64,000 bases of DNA from Nocardioides sp. Root190 (GCF_001428565.1 NZ_LMIA01000010.1:306305-370304), one strand, 5' to 3'; positions 7,881 to 16,603 are shown, numbered from the stretch's first letter. Numbers and translations: made by a program. Notes: generated by a model not told the origin, from the sequence alone.

Positions 7881-9574
7881 CAGGCGCCTCCGTCCTTCGT
7901 CAGCGCCACTGCGGGAGCGGGCTCGTCGTCGTACATCTCGATCGCGGCGATCTCCGGGTGGTGGAGGTCGAAGGCCGGGGACTCCGACCGGATCCGCGGG
8001 ATCGTGTGGAAGTTGTGGCGCGGCGGCGGGCAGCTCGTGGCCCACTCCAGCGACCGGCCCCAGCCCCACGGGTCGTCGGTGTTGACCAGCGGACCCTTGC
8101 GGGAGACGTAGACGTTGTAGAAGAACGGCAGCATCGAGGAGGCGAGCACGAAGGCACCGATCGTCGACACCTGGTTCATGAACTCCCAGTTGTCACCCGG
8201 CAGGTAGTCGGCGTAGCGACGCGGCATGCCTTCGATGCCCAGCCAGTGCTGGATGAGGAAGGTGGTGTGGAAGCCCACGAACAACAGCCAGAAGTGGATC
8301 TTGCCGAGCCGCTCATCGAGCATCCGTCCGGTGAGCTTCGGCCACCAGAAGTAGAAGCCGGCGAACATCGCGAACACGACGGTTCCGAACACCGTGTAGT
8401 GGAAGTGCGCCACCACGAAGTACGAGTCGGACACCGCGAAGTCGAGCGGCGGGCTGGCGAGGATGACACCGGTCAGACCACCGAAGAGGAAGGTCGTGAG
8501 GAAGCCGATCGACCAGAGCATGGGGGTGTCCATGCGTACTGATCCACCCCACATCGTGCCGATCCAGTTGAAGAACTTCACTCCGGTCGGCACGGCGATC
8601 AGGAACGTCATGCCGGAGAAGAACGCGAGGTTGACCGCGCCGGTGACGAACATGTGGTGCGCCCACACGGCGACGGAGAGGATCGCGATGCCGAGCGTCG
8701 CGCCGACAAGACCGACGTAGCCGAAGATCGGCTTGCGGCTGAAGACCGGCAGGATCTCGGAGATGATGCCGAAGAACGGCAGGGCGATGATGTAGACCTC
8801 TGGGTGACCGAAGAACCAGAACAGGTGTTGCCAGAGGATGGCGCCGCCGGTCGATGTGTCGAAGACGTGGGCCCCGAGTTGGCGATCAGCCTCCAGGGAG
8901 AGCAGCGCGCCCGCCAGGATCGGGAAGGCGATCAGGACCAGGATCGCCGTGATCAGCACGGTCCAGGTGAAGATCGGCATCCGGAACATCGTCATGCCGG
9001 GGACGCGCATGCAGATGATCGTGGTGATGAAGTTGACCGCGCCGAGGATCGTGCCGAGACCGGCCATCCACAGACCCATGATCCACAGGTCGCCACCGAC
9101 ACCGGGGCTGTTCACCGAGTCGGAGAGCGGCGTGTAGGCGAACCAGCCGAACGAGGCCGCACCCTGCGGGGTGAGGAAGCCGGCCGCGGCGATGAGACCA
9201 CCGAAGAGGTACAGCCAGTAGCTGAACATGTTCAGTCGCGGGAACGCGACGTCAGGGGCGCCGATCTGCAGCGGCATGATCGCGTTGCCGAAGCCGAAGA
9301 ACAGCGGGGTCGCGAACAGCAGCAGCATGATCGTGCCGTGCATGGTGAAGAGCTGGTTGTAGAGCTCCTCGTTGACGACCTGGCTGCCCGGGTAGGCGAG
9401 CTCGGACCGGATCAGCAGCGCCATGACGCCACCGGCGACGAACCAGGCCATCGCAGTACCGAAGTACAGGTTGCCGATCAGCTTGTGATCGGTCGTGGTC
9501 ATCACACGGACGACCTGCTGTCCGAGCGGCTTGCGCTCGGTGAGGTCCGCGTTGCGGGCGACGGTGGCAGTCAC
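7880..9574 (-). CDS. ctaD: Cytochrome c oxidase subunit I
   Basis: A 564-residue haem-copper oxidase subunit I with 12 hydrophobic helices. The CuB/cross-linked Tyr segment GHPEVYII, the His pair in WAHHMF and the haem ligand region [10 protein letters not shown] are all present. It reduces O2 to water and pumps protons. The C-terminal tail after the last helix is polar and ends DGGA. The start overlaps the ctaC stop by four bases. Full length for the family, with no sign of damage. Confidence 0.97.
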   Translation of the reverse strand: MTATVARNADLTERKPLGQQVVRVMTTTDHKLIGNLYFGTAMAWFVAGGVMALLIRSELAYPGSQVVNEELYNQLFTMHGTIMLLLFATPLFFGFGNAIMPLQIGAPDVAFPRLNMFSYWLYLFGGLIAAAGFLTPQGAASFGWFAYTPLSDSVNSPGVGGDLWIMGLWMAGLGTILGAVNFITTIICMRVPGMTMFRMPIFTWTVLITAILVLIAFPILAGALLSLEADRQLGAHVFDTSTGGAILWQHLFWFFGHPEVYIIALPFFGIISEILPVFSRKPIFGYVGLVGATLGIAILSVAVWAHHMFVTGAVNLAFFSGMTFLIAVPTGVKFFNWIGTMWGGSVRMDTPMLWSIGFLTTFLFGGLTGVILASPPLDFAVSDSYFVVAHFHYTVFGTVVFAMFAGFYFWWPKLTGRMLDERLGKIHFWLLFVGFHTTFLIQHWLGIEGMPRRYADYLPGDNWEFMNQVSTIGAFVLASSMLPFFYNVYVSRKGPLVNTDDPWGWGRSLEWATSCPPPRHNFHTIPRIRSESPAFDLHHPEIAAIEMYDDEPAPAVALTKDGGA

Positions 9575-10443
9575 TCGTGGCCTCCCTCGTCCTTGTTGAT
9601 CAACTCAGTGGAGTACTTGCCGCCGAGGACCGGGCCGTCGGAGACGTGGTCCGGGTCGGTGGCGAGGTCGGCGATGTAGGCGTCGTAGTCAGCCTGCGAG
9701 ACGACCTTGACGGTGAAGAGCATCCGCGAGTGGTAGGCGCCGCACAGCTCGTAGCACTTACCGTCGTAGACGCCGACCTCGGTCGGCTTCACCTGGTAGG
9801 AGTTGTCGTTGCCCGGGACCACGTCCATCCGCATCGCGAAGGCGGGGATGCCGAAGTTGTGGATCACGTCGGGGCTGTAGAGCTGGAACTCGACGGTCTT
9901 GTCGACCGGGATCACCAGCTGCGGGATGTCATCGCCCGTGCCGGAGACGTAGACGGTGTCGGCCTCGGGGGTGTCGATCGAGTCGAGGTAGTTGAACGTC
10001 CACGACCACTTCTGGCCCACGACCTTCACCACGACATCAGGCTCGATGTGCTCGAGTGCGATGTTCTGCACGCGCACCGTGTGCGAGAAGAACGCCACGA
10101 CCATGATGACCGGGAAGATCGTGTAGAAGATCTCGATCGGCAGGTTGTAACGGGTCTGCACGGGAACCTCGTCGTCACTGCGACGACGGAACCAGATCGG
10201 GACGCCGATGATGAGTGCCCAGGTGATCACGCCGGAGACGAGCGCAGCGATCCACGCGCCCTGCCACAACTGCAGGATGTGAACACCCTGCTCCGACTTG
10301 ATCTCCGGCATGCCGAACCGCTCCCATTGGGTGTCGGTCGAGCAACCACTCAGCGCAAGCGTGAGTACGACGAATCCGGCGAGCGGGACGAGACGACGGG
10401 AACGTCGCTCTCCGCGCCTGCGCTCGGGGTGCCACCAGCCCAC
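9571..10443 (-). CDS. ctaC: Cytochrome c oxidase subunit II
   Basis: A 290-residue subunit II. A basic N-terminus leads to a signal helix with lipobox ALSGC, then two membrane helices and an extracellular cupredoxin domain. The CuA site is seen as [12 protein letters not shown], with two Cys, His and Met ligands, plus an upstream His in [10 protein letters not shown]. It accepts electrons from QcrC. GTG 10443 is chosen because GAGAGGAAGG precedes it and the signal peptide follows directly; the open frame extends to 10584 without a better start. First gene of ctaC-ctaD-ctaF. Confidence 0.96.
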   Translation of the reverse strand: MGWWHPERRRGERRSRRLVPLAGFVVLTLALSGCSTDTQWERFGMPEIKSEQGVHILQLWQGAWIAALVSGVITWALIIGVPIWFRRRSDDEVPVQTRYNLPIEIFYTIFPVIMVVAFFSHTVRVQNIALEHIEPDVVVKVVGQKWSWTFNYLDSIDTPEADTVYVSGTGDDIPQLVIPVDKTVEFQLYSPDVIHNFGIPAFAMRMDVVPGNDNSYQVKPTEVGVYDGKCYELCGAYHSRMLFTVKVVSQADYDAYIADLATDPDHVSDGPVLGGKYSTELINKDEGGHE

Positions 10444-10558
10444 GAACGAGCCTTCCTCTCGAGGGTCAGAACTACCGTGAACACTAGCGGAGAGTGGACT
10501 CGACCGGGTCGCGGGGTGGGTCCTTGCGGACCGCGGCGCGACCAGCCGGGCGTGGTCG

Positions 10559-10564
10559 TAGGGT
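10559..10564 (+). promoter_or_regulatory. -10 hexamer TAGGGT of the cysteine desulfurase gene
   Basis: TAGGGT followed by seven bases and GTG 10572, in the gap divergent from ctaC. It predicts a leaderless transcript. Confidence 0.5.
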
Positions 10565-10571
10565 CGGGGAC

Positions 10572-11690
10572 GTGAGCAGCACACCGGAGGTGTACCTCGA
10601 CACCGCGTCGGCGGCGCGACTTCATCCCGCGGCCCGCGACACCCTCCTCGCAGCCCTCGAACGCGGGTACGCCGATCCGCGGCGCCTCCACGGAGCGGGC
10701 CGGGACGCCCGGCTGCTCCTCGACAACGCCCGGGCCGTGATCGCGGAGTGCCTCGACGTCCGCCCCGACGAGGTGGGCCTGACGTCGTCGGGGACCGATG
10801 CGGTGCACCGGGGCCTGCTCGGCCTGACGGCGGCCACGGGGCGGGACGGGATCGTCCACAGTGCGGTCGAGCACTCCTCGGTGCTCCACGCGGCGCAGTG
10901 GCGCCCCTCCCCCGTGCACGCCAGCATCGCCGTCGACGCGACCGGACGCGTCGACCTCCTCGCGCTCACCGAGGCGGCCCGGACGCCCGGCGTCGGCGTG
11001 GTGGCACTGCAGAGCGCCAACCAGGAGGTCGGCACGCTGCAGCCGGTCGACGAGGCCGAGCTCCCTGACGGCGTACCCCTGCTGACCGACGCGGCGGCGG
11101 CGATCGGCCACGTGCCGCTCCCCCGCAGCTGGTCGGTGCTGACGGGCTCGGCCCACAAGTGGGGAGGCCCGGCCGGCGTGGGGGTGCTGGTGGTGCGCCG
11201 CGGCACCCGCTGGCAGAACCCGTTCCCGGGCGAGGACGGCCTGGACGGGTCCGGAGGCTTCGCCAACGTGCCGGCCGCCCTCGCGGCGGCAGCAGCGCTC
11301 CAGGCGGTCCTGGCCGAGCAGGAGGAGGTCGCGTCCCGGCAGTTCCGCCAGGTCGCGCGGCTCAGGGCCGTGGCGGCCGCCCTGCCGGACGCCGAGGTCG
11401 TCGGCGACCCCGAGCGCCGGCTCCCCCATCTGGTGACCTTCTCGTGCCTGTACGTCGGCGGCGACGAGATCGTCTCGGCACTGGCCAGGCGGGGCTACGG
11501 CGTGGCCAGCGGCTCCGCGTGCACGGCCTCGACCCTCGAGCCGAGCCACGTGCTCGCGGCGATGGGCGCGCTGACCCACGGCAACGTGCGGGTCTCGCTC
11601 GCCTGCGACACGACCGACGAGCAGGTCGAGGGCTTCTGCACGGTGCTGCCCGAGGTCGTCGCCCGGATTCGGAAGGACGCGGGCCTGTGA
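10572..11690 (+). CDS. Cysteine desulfurase (aminotransferase class V)
   Basis: A 372-residue PLP enzyme of the NifS/IscS group that takes sulfur from cysteine and holds it as a persulfide. The PLP lysine is Lys196 in SAHKWGG and the active-site Cys is Cys317 in the loop GSACTAS. The short loop spacing and GSxCTA form suit an IscS-like rather than SufS-like enzyme. The start is GTG 10572, seven bases after TAGGGT. It overlaps the next gene, a TusA-like carrier, as GTGA, so donor and acceptor are co-translated. It probably feeds a sulfur-relay step; the final target cannot be seen here. Confidence 0.9.
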   Translation: MSSTPEVYLDTASAARLHPAARDTLLAALERGYADPRRLHGAGRDARLLLDNARAVIAECLDVRPDEVGLTSSGTDAVHRGLLGLTAATGRDGIVHSAVEHSSVLHAAQWRPSPVHASIAVDATGRVDLLALTEAARTPGVGVVALQSANQEVGTLQPVDEAELPDGVPLLTDAAAAIGHVPLPRSWSVLTGSAHKWGGPAGVGVLVVRRGTRWQNPFPGEDGLDGSGGFANVPAALAAAAALQAVLAEQEEVASRQFRQVARLRAVAAALPDAEVVGDPERRLPHLVTFSCLYVGGDEIVSALARRGYGVASGSACTASTLEPSHVLAAMGALTHGNVRVSLACDTTDEQVEGFCTVLPEVVARIRKDAGL

Positions 11691-11923
11691 GCGACCCCGG
11701 CGTCGAGATCGACTGCCGCGACCTGCCCTGCCCGCGCCCGATCATCGAGCTGGCCCGGGCCCTGCCCGACGTGCCTGTCGGCGGCCGGCTCGCGGTGGTC
11801 GCGCGCGATCCGGCCGCCAGGTACGACGTCCCGGCGTGGTGCCGGATGCGCGGTCAGGAGTACGTCGGCGAGGAGCTCACCGACGACGACGTGCCGCGCT
11901 ACGTCGTACGACGTCTCAGCTGA
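11687..11923 (+). CDS. TusA-family sulfur carrier
   Basis: A 78-residue protein with the TusA/SirA signature near the N-terminus: IDCRDLPCPRPIIEL, in which the Cys of the CPxP motif normally carries the persulfide. The length and the absence of other domains match a stand-alone sulfur carrier. It overlaps the cysteine desulfurase by four bases, and a direct desulfurase-to-TusA transfer is the simplest reading. The coding end TCAGCTGA is shared with the convergent adenosine kinase gene. Uses could include tRNA thiolation or cofactor sulfur transfer. Confidence 0.85.
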   Translation: MSDPGVEIDCRDLPCPRPIIELARALPDVPVGGRLAVVARDPAARYDVPAWCRMRGQEYVGEELTDDDVPRYVVRRLS

Positions 11924-12905
11924 GGTTGGCGCTGACCTCGGCGGCGGCCTCGTCGCCGTAGGAGATGCGCACCCGCTCGACGAACTGGGCGGTGGTGAAG
12001 TCGTACTCCTGCGTGCCGACGGTCTCCACGACGTAGGCAGCCAGGACGCACCCGACCTGGGCGGCGCGCTCGAGCGAGGAGCCCCACGACAGTGCGGCGA
12101 GGAACCCGCCACGGAAGGCGTCACCGACGCCGGTCGGCTCGACGGCCGCGACGTCCTTGGCGGCAGAGACCTCGAAGGAGTTGCCGTCGGCGGTGGTGAC
12201 CCGCACGCCGTCCTTGCCGAGCGTGGTCACCTGGATGCCGACGCGGGAGAGGACCTCCTCGGCGCTCCAGCCCGTCTTCTTCTCGATGACGTGCGACTCG
12301 TACTCGTTGGAGAAGAGGATCGCCGCGCCCTCGATCAGGTCGCGGATGAGGTCGCCCTCGGCGAACGCGAGCTGCTGTGAGCAGTCGGCGATGAAGGGGT
12401 AGCCGCGCTGGCGGCACTCCTCGGTGTGGCGCTTCATGGCGTCCGGGTCGTCGGCACCGATCAGCACGTAGGTCGGCTGGCCCACACGCTCGACGATCGG
12501 GGCGAGCTCGATCAGGCTCGCCTCGCTCATCGCTCCGGGGTAGAACGACGCGAACTGCGCCATCGTCGAGTCGGTCGTGCACACGAACCGCGCGGTGTGC
12601 TTGCTGTCGGAGATGTGGACCGAGTCGCAGTCCACGCCGTGGCGCTCGAGCCACGAGCGGTAGTCGGTGAAGTCCTCACCGGCAGCGCCGACGAGAACCG
12701 GCCGCAGGCCGAGCCGGGCCATGCCGAAGCACATGTTGGGGGCCACGCCTCCCCGGCGGATCTCGAGGTCGTTGACCAGGAAGGAGACCGACAGCTTGTC
12801 GAGCTGGTCGACGACGAGGGAGTCGGCGAACTTGCCGGCGAAGGTCATGAGGTGGTCGGTTGCGATCGATCCAGCGATCAGCAAGGAGCCCGTGGGTGCA
12901 GTCAC
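11916..12905 (-). CDS. PfkB-family carbohydrate kinase, probably adenosine kinase
   Basis: A 329-residue PfkB kinase from GTG 12905; ATG 12917 and GTG 12953 are longer alternatives. The N-terminus reads AGSIATDHLM and an RRGGVAPNM motif follows, as in the adenosine kinase AdoK encoded at the same place in mycobacteria. The C-terminal PfkB signature with the catalytic Asp is VEPTGVGDAFRGGFLAAL. It would phosphorylate adenosine or another nucleoside or sugar. A possible TAATGT -10 element lies eight bases before GTG 12905. The gene ends inside the convergent TusA-like gene with an 8-base overlap. Confidence 0.85.
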   Translation of the reverse strand: MTAPTGSLLIAGSIATDHLMTFAGKFADSLVVDQLDKLSVSFLVNDLEIRRGGVAPNMCFGMARLGLRPVLVGAAGEDFTDYRSWLERHGVDCDSVHISDSKHTARFVCTTDSTMAQFASFYPGAMSEASLIELAPIVERVGQPTYVLIGADDPDAMKRHTEECRQRGYPFIADCSQQLAFAEGDLIRDLIEGAAILFSNEYESHVIEKKTGWSAEEVLSRVGIQVTTLGKDGVRVTTADGNSFEVSAAKDVAAVEPTGVGDAFRGGFLAALSWGSSLERAAQVGCVLAAYVVETVGTQEYDFTTAQFVERVRISYGDEAAAEVSANLS

Positions 12906-12976
12906 GACACCGAACATTAACCGAGCCGTTGCAGGTCTACCCGCCGGTACCACTGTGTCTACCCCGGAGTAACGCC

Positions 12977-12982
12977 TAGCGT
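12977..12982 (+). promoter_or_regulatory. -10 hexamer TAGCGT of the 70-residue protein gene
   Basis: TAGCGT, then CGAGAC, then ATG 12989. The six-base spacing predicts a leaderless transcript and supports the small gene being real. Confidence 0.5.
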
Positions 12983-12988
12983 CGAGAC

Positions 12989-13201
12989 ATGACGCCCTAC
13001 GAAGAGATCGCCAGGCCCAGCGACCTGAAGGCCGACTGCGAGGCGGTCAGCCGCCGACTGGAGCTGGCTGCCGTCAAGGCGACCCGCCCCGCGCCGAGCA
13101 TCCACTACGCCGACCAGCCCCGCGAGACCGGCAAGCGCGAGATCCAGATCTCCGAGGCCGCGCAGCGCCTGGCGAACGCACTGCACCTTCACCTCGACTG
13201 A
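12989..13201 (+). CDS. Small hypothetical protein
   Basis: A 70-residue soluble, charged protein beginning MTPYEEIARPSDLKADCEAV. No domain is recognised. It looks mainly helical with no membrane segment and one Cys. Support comes from the -10 element placed six bases before ATG, third-position G+C typical of genes here, and a stop codon exactly at the edge of the following palindrome. It is divergent from adenosine kinase and convergent with the ErpA-type gene. Function unknown. Confidence 0.7.
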   Translation: MTPYEEIARPSDLKADCEAVSRRLELAAVKATRPAPSIHYADQPRETGKREIQISEAAQRLANALHLHLD

Positions 13202-13298
13202 CACGAAGTGCGAGGTTTTCTCCTCCGAAATCGCCGAACGGTCTGTGCGAGGCACAGACCGTTCGGCGATTTCGGAGGAGAAAACCTCGCACTTCGTG
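13202..13298. repeat. Palindromic element copy A (CGAAGTGCG family)
   Basis: A perfect inverted repeat: 47-base arms around the three-base centre GAG. It starts on the first base after the TGA of the 70-residue protein gene and ends on the base before the TAG of the ErpA-type gene, so it makes up the whole intergenic space. The outer 22 bases (CGAAGTGCGAGGTTTTCTCC plus two) match the units of copies at 21752-21893 and 60104-60219; the inner part differs. It probably acts as a two-way terminator; its origin may be a mobile or structural repeat. Confidence 0.95.
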
Positions 13299-13721
13299 CT
13301 AGTTGAACGAGTCACCGCACGCGCACGAACCCGTGGCGTTGGGGTTGTCGATCGTGAAGCCCTGCTTCTCGATGGTGTCGACGAAGTCGATCACTGCACC
13401 GTTGAGGTAGGGAACGCTCATCCGGTCGACGACGACCGACACGCCGTCGAAGTCCGTGACGACGTCGCCGTCGAGGGACCGCTCGTCGAAGAAGAGCTGG
13501 TAGCGCAGTCCGCTGCAGCCACCGGGCTGCACCGAGATCCGCAGGGAGAGGTCGTCGCGACCCTCCTGCTGGAGCAGGCTGCTCACCTTGCCCGCGGCAA
13601 CCGGGCTCAGGTTGATCTGGTCCTCACGTCGCTCGAGGTCGACCGGCGCCGCAACCGTCGTGGTCGCGCCGGGGGCGTCGTGGCTGTGGCCGCCTCCGCA
13701 GCAGCTGTCGCTCATGCTCAC
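13299..13721 (-). CDS. HesB/IscA-type Fe-S cluster carrier (ErpA-like)
   Basis: A 140-residue A-type carrier that accepts and delivers iron-sulfur clusters. The three expected Cys are present: one in GGCSGLRYQ and two in the closing GSCACGDSF. An N-terminal extension of about 35 residues is rich in Cys and His (SCCGGGHSHD) and is not part of the usual fold; it might bind metal. ATG 13721 is used, and ATG 13715 would also fit. The counterpart in mycobacteria lies in the same neighbourhood as ctaC and adenosine kinase. A desulfurase gene is 2 kb away. Confidence 0.92.
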   Translation of the reverse strand: MSMSDSCCGGGHSHDAPGATTTVAAPVDLERREDQINLSPVAAGKVSSLLQQEGRDDLSLRISVQPGGCSGLRYQLFFDERSLDGDVVTDFDGVSVVVDRMSVPYLNGAVIDFVDTIEKQGFTIDNPNATGSCACGDSFN

Positions 13722-13784
13722 TCCAAGAAGTAGATCGGGGACGAAACAGGTGTTCGACCAGTCTCAATGGTCGCACAGACCCGG

Positions 13785-14903
13785 TTATTCCCCCCAGACG
13801 AGGACCGGCTTGACCACACGGCCCGACTTCGAGTCGGCGACGGCGTCCGCGATCCGCTCGAACGGGTAGGTCGCGACCAGGTGGTCCACGTCGAAGCGTC
13901 CGGCCTCGCGCAGCGCGATCAGCTGCGGGATGGTCACCAGCGGATCGGCCTCCCCCTCGATCGAGGACCGCACGATCTTGCCGCTCTGCAGGAGGTCGAT
14001 CGCGTCGATGCGGTACTCCGCCGCGCCGAGCCCCAGCGCGACGAGCATCCCGCGCGAGCGCAGGGACCGCTGGGCCTGCAGGACCACGTCCGCGATCGCC
14101 GTGGTGTCGATGGCGTACGACGCCCCGCCGGCCGTCAGCGCCTTGACCCGGTCCTCGACCGAGCCTGCGTCGGTCTCGGTCGGGTCGATGGTGACGGCGC
14201 CGTAGCCCTCGGCGACCGCACGGCGGGCCGCGACCGGGTCGACCACCACGACCGTCTCGACGCCCAGCCCGCGGGCCACCGCGACGGCGGCGAGACCGAC
14301 GGCGCCGGCGCCGAAGACGACGATCGACTCGTCGGTCGCGGGGTCCAGGACGTTGAGGACGGTGCCCGCCCCCGTCTGGAAGCCGCAGGCGAAGGGCGCC
14401 AGGCGGGTGAGGTCGAGCGCCTTGTCGACGACGACGCAGTTGTCGGCGTACGCGAGGGCATGGCGAGCCAGGCTGGACTGCCCGAAGAAGTTGCCGAAGA
14501 CCGTCGAACCGGCGTGGTCGCCGTCAGCGCGCTTCATGGTCGTGGAGCCGTCGGGCCGCATGCCCATGTAGTTGAGCAGCAGCGACTGCTCGCAGTAGCC
14601 GACATCGCCGGCTTCGCACGGCCCGCACGCACGACAGGACCGGAAGCTCAGCACGACGTGGTCGCCGACCTCGATCCCGCTCACCGCGGCGCCGACCTTC
14701 TCCACGACTCCGGTGCCCTCGTGACCCACGACCGTCGGGAGCATCTCCTGCGGCAGCATCGTGGGCACGGTCAGGTCGGTGTGGCACAGGCCGGTGGCCA
14801 CGATCCGGACGAGGACCTCGTCCTCACGCGGCTCGTCCAGCTCGACCTCGGCGAAGGTGAAGTCCCCGCCGGGCTCCTCCACGAGCAGTGCAGTCGTCCT
14901 CAT
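13785..14903 (-). CDS. Zinc-dependent alcohol dehydrogenase (MDR family)
   Basis: A 372-residue medium-chain dehydrogenase related to aryl/benzyl-alcohol dehydrogenases. The catalytic zinc site shows CHTD near residue 37 and GHEGTGVVE near residue 58. The structural zinc lobe has a Cys cluster in SCRACGPCEAGDVGYC. The NAD(P) fold begins VVFGAGAVGLAAVA. ATG 14903 overlaps the stop of the DUF4334 gene by four bases, so both are one operon. The KstR-like site upstream of that operon suggests use in sterol or alkyl alcohol breakdown; this is inference. Confidence 0.9.
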   Translation of the reverse strand: MRTTALLVEEPGGDFTFAEVELDEPREDEVLVRIVATGLCHTDLTVPTMLPQEMLPTVVGHEGTGVVEKVGAAVSGIEVGDHVVLSFRSCRACGPCEAGDVGYCEQSLLLNYMGMRPDGSTTMKRADGDHAGSTVFGNFFGQSSLARHALAYADNCVVVDKALDLTRLAPFACGFQTGAGTVLNVLDPATDESIVVFGAGAVGLAAVAVARGLGVETVVVVDPVAARRAVAEGYGAVTIDPTETDAGSVEDRVKALTAGGASYAIDTTAIADVVLQAQRSLRSRGMLVALGLGAAEYRIDAIDLLQSGKIVRSSIEGEADPLVTIPQLIALREAGRFDVDHLVATYPFERIADAVADSKSGRVVKPVLVWGE

Positions 14904-15370
14904 GCGTCGCGCTCCAACCAGAAGTAGTAGAGGTCCTTCACGCCGAAGGCCGCCTCGAGCTTGCCGTTCATGATGCCCATCAGGGTGTCCTCGTCGACCC
15001 GCTTGAAGTGGTCGAAGACAGGCATCCGGTCGTAGACCATCGTCGCGGTGACCTCGCCACGGAAGCCGACGGGCCACAGGGTCGCCTCGCCACCGCCTCC
15101 GGCCTCGAGGTTGGAGTAGAGCTGCCCCTCCTCGTTGCGGCAGAGCATCGGGACGGCTGCGAGGGGACCGTCGAAGCGCTTGCCGTGCCAGCGCACCTTC
15201 TTCAGGACCGCGCTGGCCACGTGCCCGGTGGCGAAGTCGCCGCCGCGCCAGGGTCCGAGGATCTCCTCGACCTCCACGGTCGCGAGGTCGGCCCACAGGG
15301 CATCGAGGTCGGCTGGATCGGCGTGGTCCGCGCCGCGCAGTGCGTCGAAGCGGGATCTGATGTCGGTCAC
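14900..15370 (-). CDS. DUF4334 protein with GXWXG domain
   Basis: A 156-residue protein. An N-terminal GXWXG segment (EEILGPWRGGDFATGH, residues 36-51) is followed by a DUF4334 region ending DLYYFWLERDA. Family function is not established. First gene of an operon with the alcohol dehydrogenase. GTG 15370 lies six bases after TAGGTT, and an AACATGTT palindrome adjoins that hexamer. A lipid or small-molecule binding role is possible from the beta-rich look, but this is a guess. Confidence 0.85.
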   Translation of the reverse strand: MTDIRSRFDALRGADHADPADLDALWADLATVEVEEILGPWRGGDFATGHVASAVLKKVRWHGKRFDGPLAAVPMLCRNEEGQLYSNLEAGGGGEATLWPVGFRGEVTATMVYDRMPVFDHFKRVDEDTLMGIMNGKLEAAFGVKDLYYFWLERDA

Positions 15371-15376
15371 GCGGAC

Positions 15377-15394
15377 AACCTAGAACATGTTCCC
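15377..15394 (-). promoter_or_regulatory. -10 element with adjoining KstR-like operator
   Basis: On the minus strand TAGGTT (15377-15382) precedes GTG 15370 by six bases. Directly upstream is the perfect palindrome GAACATGTTC (15383-15392). On the plus strand TAGAACATGTTCCC (15381-15394) matches the published KstR pattern TnnAACnnGTTnnA at every fixed base except the last. A repressor bound here would cover the promoter. Confidence 0.55.
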
Positions 15395-15434
15395 CTCATC
15401 TGGACACGGGCGTGTGCAGAAAGTGGAACGCAGG

Positions 15435-16520
15435 TCAGGAGGACCAGGTACGGGCAACCCGCGCTGCCAGCTCGGCGAGCGAGCCCGCCGGATCCGCGAA
15501 GGCCCGCTCCTCCCCCACGGCGTCGAACAGCGAGTAGGCGGCGTCCATCCCGAGCGCGCGCATCTCGCGGGAGCCCACCAGCACCTGGCCGGCCAGCGCC
15601 ACACAGGGACGCAGTGCGTCGGCGGCCACCGCGGCCACCCCTGCCGGCACCTTGCCTGCCCGGCTGCTGAAGTCGAAGGCACCCTCACCCGTGATGACCA
15701 GGTCCACCGACCGCGCCTTGTCGGCCAGGCCGACGGCCTCGGCCACCAGCTCGATCCCGGACACCCGGTGACCGCCGAGCAGCATCAGTGCGAACCCGAT
15801 GCCTCCTGCGGCACCAGCCCCCGGCTCGAGCGCGAGGCGACGATCGGTGGCCGTCGCGAACTGCTCGAGGTAGCCGTCCATGATCACCTGCATCTCCTCG
15901 TCGAGCCCCTTCTGCGCACCGAAGGTCTTGCTCGCCCCGAAGAGTCCGGTGAGCGGGATGTCGACGTCGGTCGCCGCGACGATCTCCGCGCCGTCCACCA
16001 GGCCACGGGCGATGCTGAGGTCCACGGTGGTCACGGTGTCGAGGAAGATCCCGCCCACGTCGAGGGACACGTCGGCGTCCGCCCCCAGCGAGGCCAGCAG
16101 CCCGGCGCCACCGTCGATCGTGCCGGAGCCGCCGAGGCCGATCACGATCCGGGCGGCACCCGCGTTGACCGCCTCGAGGAGCAGCTGGCCGACGCCGACC
16201 GTCGTACCGAACTCCCCGAGCTTGCCGCCCGTCAGGTGGACGCCGCAGGCCTGCGCGCTCTCGATGTAGGTCGTCTCGCCCACCATCAGGATCGTCGCGG
16301 GGACCTCATGGCCCTGGGGCGCCTCGCAGACGACCGCGAGCAGCTCGCCACCGAGGCTCGCGTGGAGTACGTCGACGAAGCCCGGACCGCCATCGGACAT
16401 GGGCGCCAGGACCAGCTCGTCGTCCGGCGCATGACGCCGCCAGCCCTCCGCAATCGCCTCCGCAGCCTCGACGGCAGAGAGAGTGCCCGCGAACTTGTCA
16501 GGGGCCACGAGCACACGCAT
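15435..16520 (-). CDS. Glycerate kinase
   Basis: A 361-residue enzyme of the GlxK family, which phosphorylates D-glycerate to 2-phosphoglycerate. Family features are the start VLVAPDKFAGTLSA, PMSDGGPGFVDV near residue 40, IGLGGSGTIDGGAG near residue 128 and VITGEGAFD near residue 285. Length is typical. It lies 64 bases downstream of the DUF4334 gene's promoter region on the same strand and is divergent from nadA. CATGAT six bases before ATG 16520 may be a weak -10 element. Confidence 0.93.
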   Translation of the reverse strand: MRVLVAPDKFAGTLSAVEAAEAIAEGWRRHAPDDELVLAPMSDGGPGFVDVLHASLGGELLAVVCEAPQGHEVPATILMVGETTYIESAQACGVHLTGGKLGEFGTTVGVGQLLLEAVNAGAARIVIGLGGSGTIDGGAGLLASLGADADVSLDVGGIFLDTVTTVDLSIARGLVDGAEIVAATDVDIPLTGLFGASKTFGAQKGLDEEMQVIMDGYLEQFATATDRRLALEPGAGAAGGIGFALMLLGGHRVSGIELVAEAVGLADKARSVDLVITGEGAFDFSSRAGKVPAGVAAVAADALRPCVALAGQVLVGSREMRALGMDAAYSLFDAVGEERAFADPAGSLAELAARVARTWSS

Positions 16521-16591
16521 GACGCCATCATGTCGGAACCGGCGGCGGTCCGCGTGCGCGCACCGATCGGCGTCTCTCGCACCGCCCAAAC

Positions 16592-16597
16592 TAGGAT
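16592..16597 (+). promoter_or_regulatory. -10 hexamer TAGGAT of nadA
   Basis: TAGGAT, then GGACCC, then ATG 16604. The six-base spacing predicts a leaderless nadA transcript. Confidence 0.5.
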
Positions 16598-16603
16598 GGA
16601 CCC

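Noticed and set aside
7881..8069. Upstream extension of ctaF
   Set aside because: It reads through the end of ctaD in another frame; ATG 7880 in the ATGA overlap fits the family.
13202..13298. CRISPR or integration site at the palindrome
   Set aside because: There are no direct repeats with spacers of equal size, no cas genes and no integrase; the structure is a single inverted repeat.
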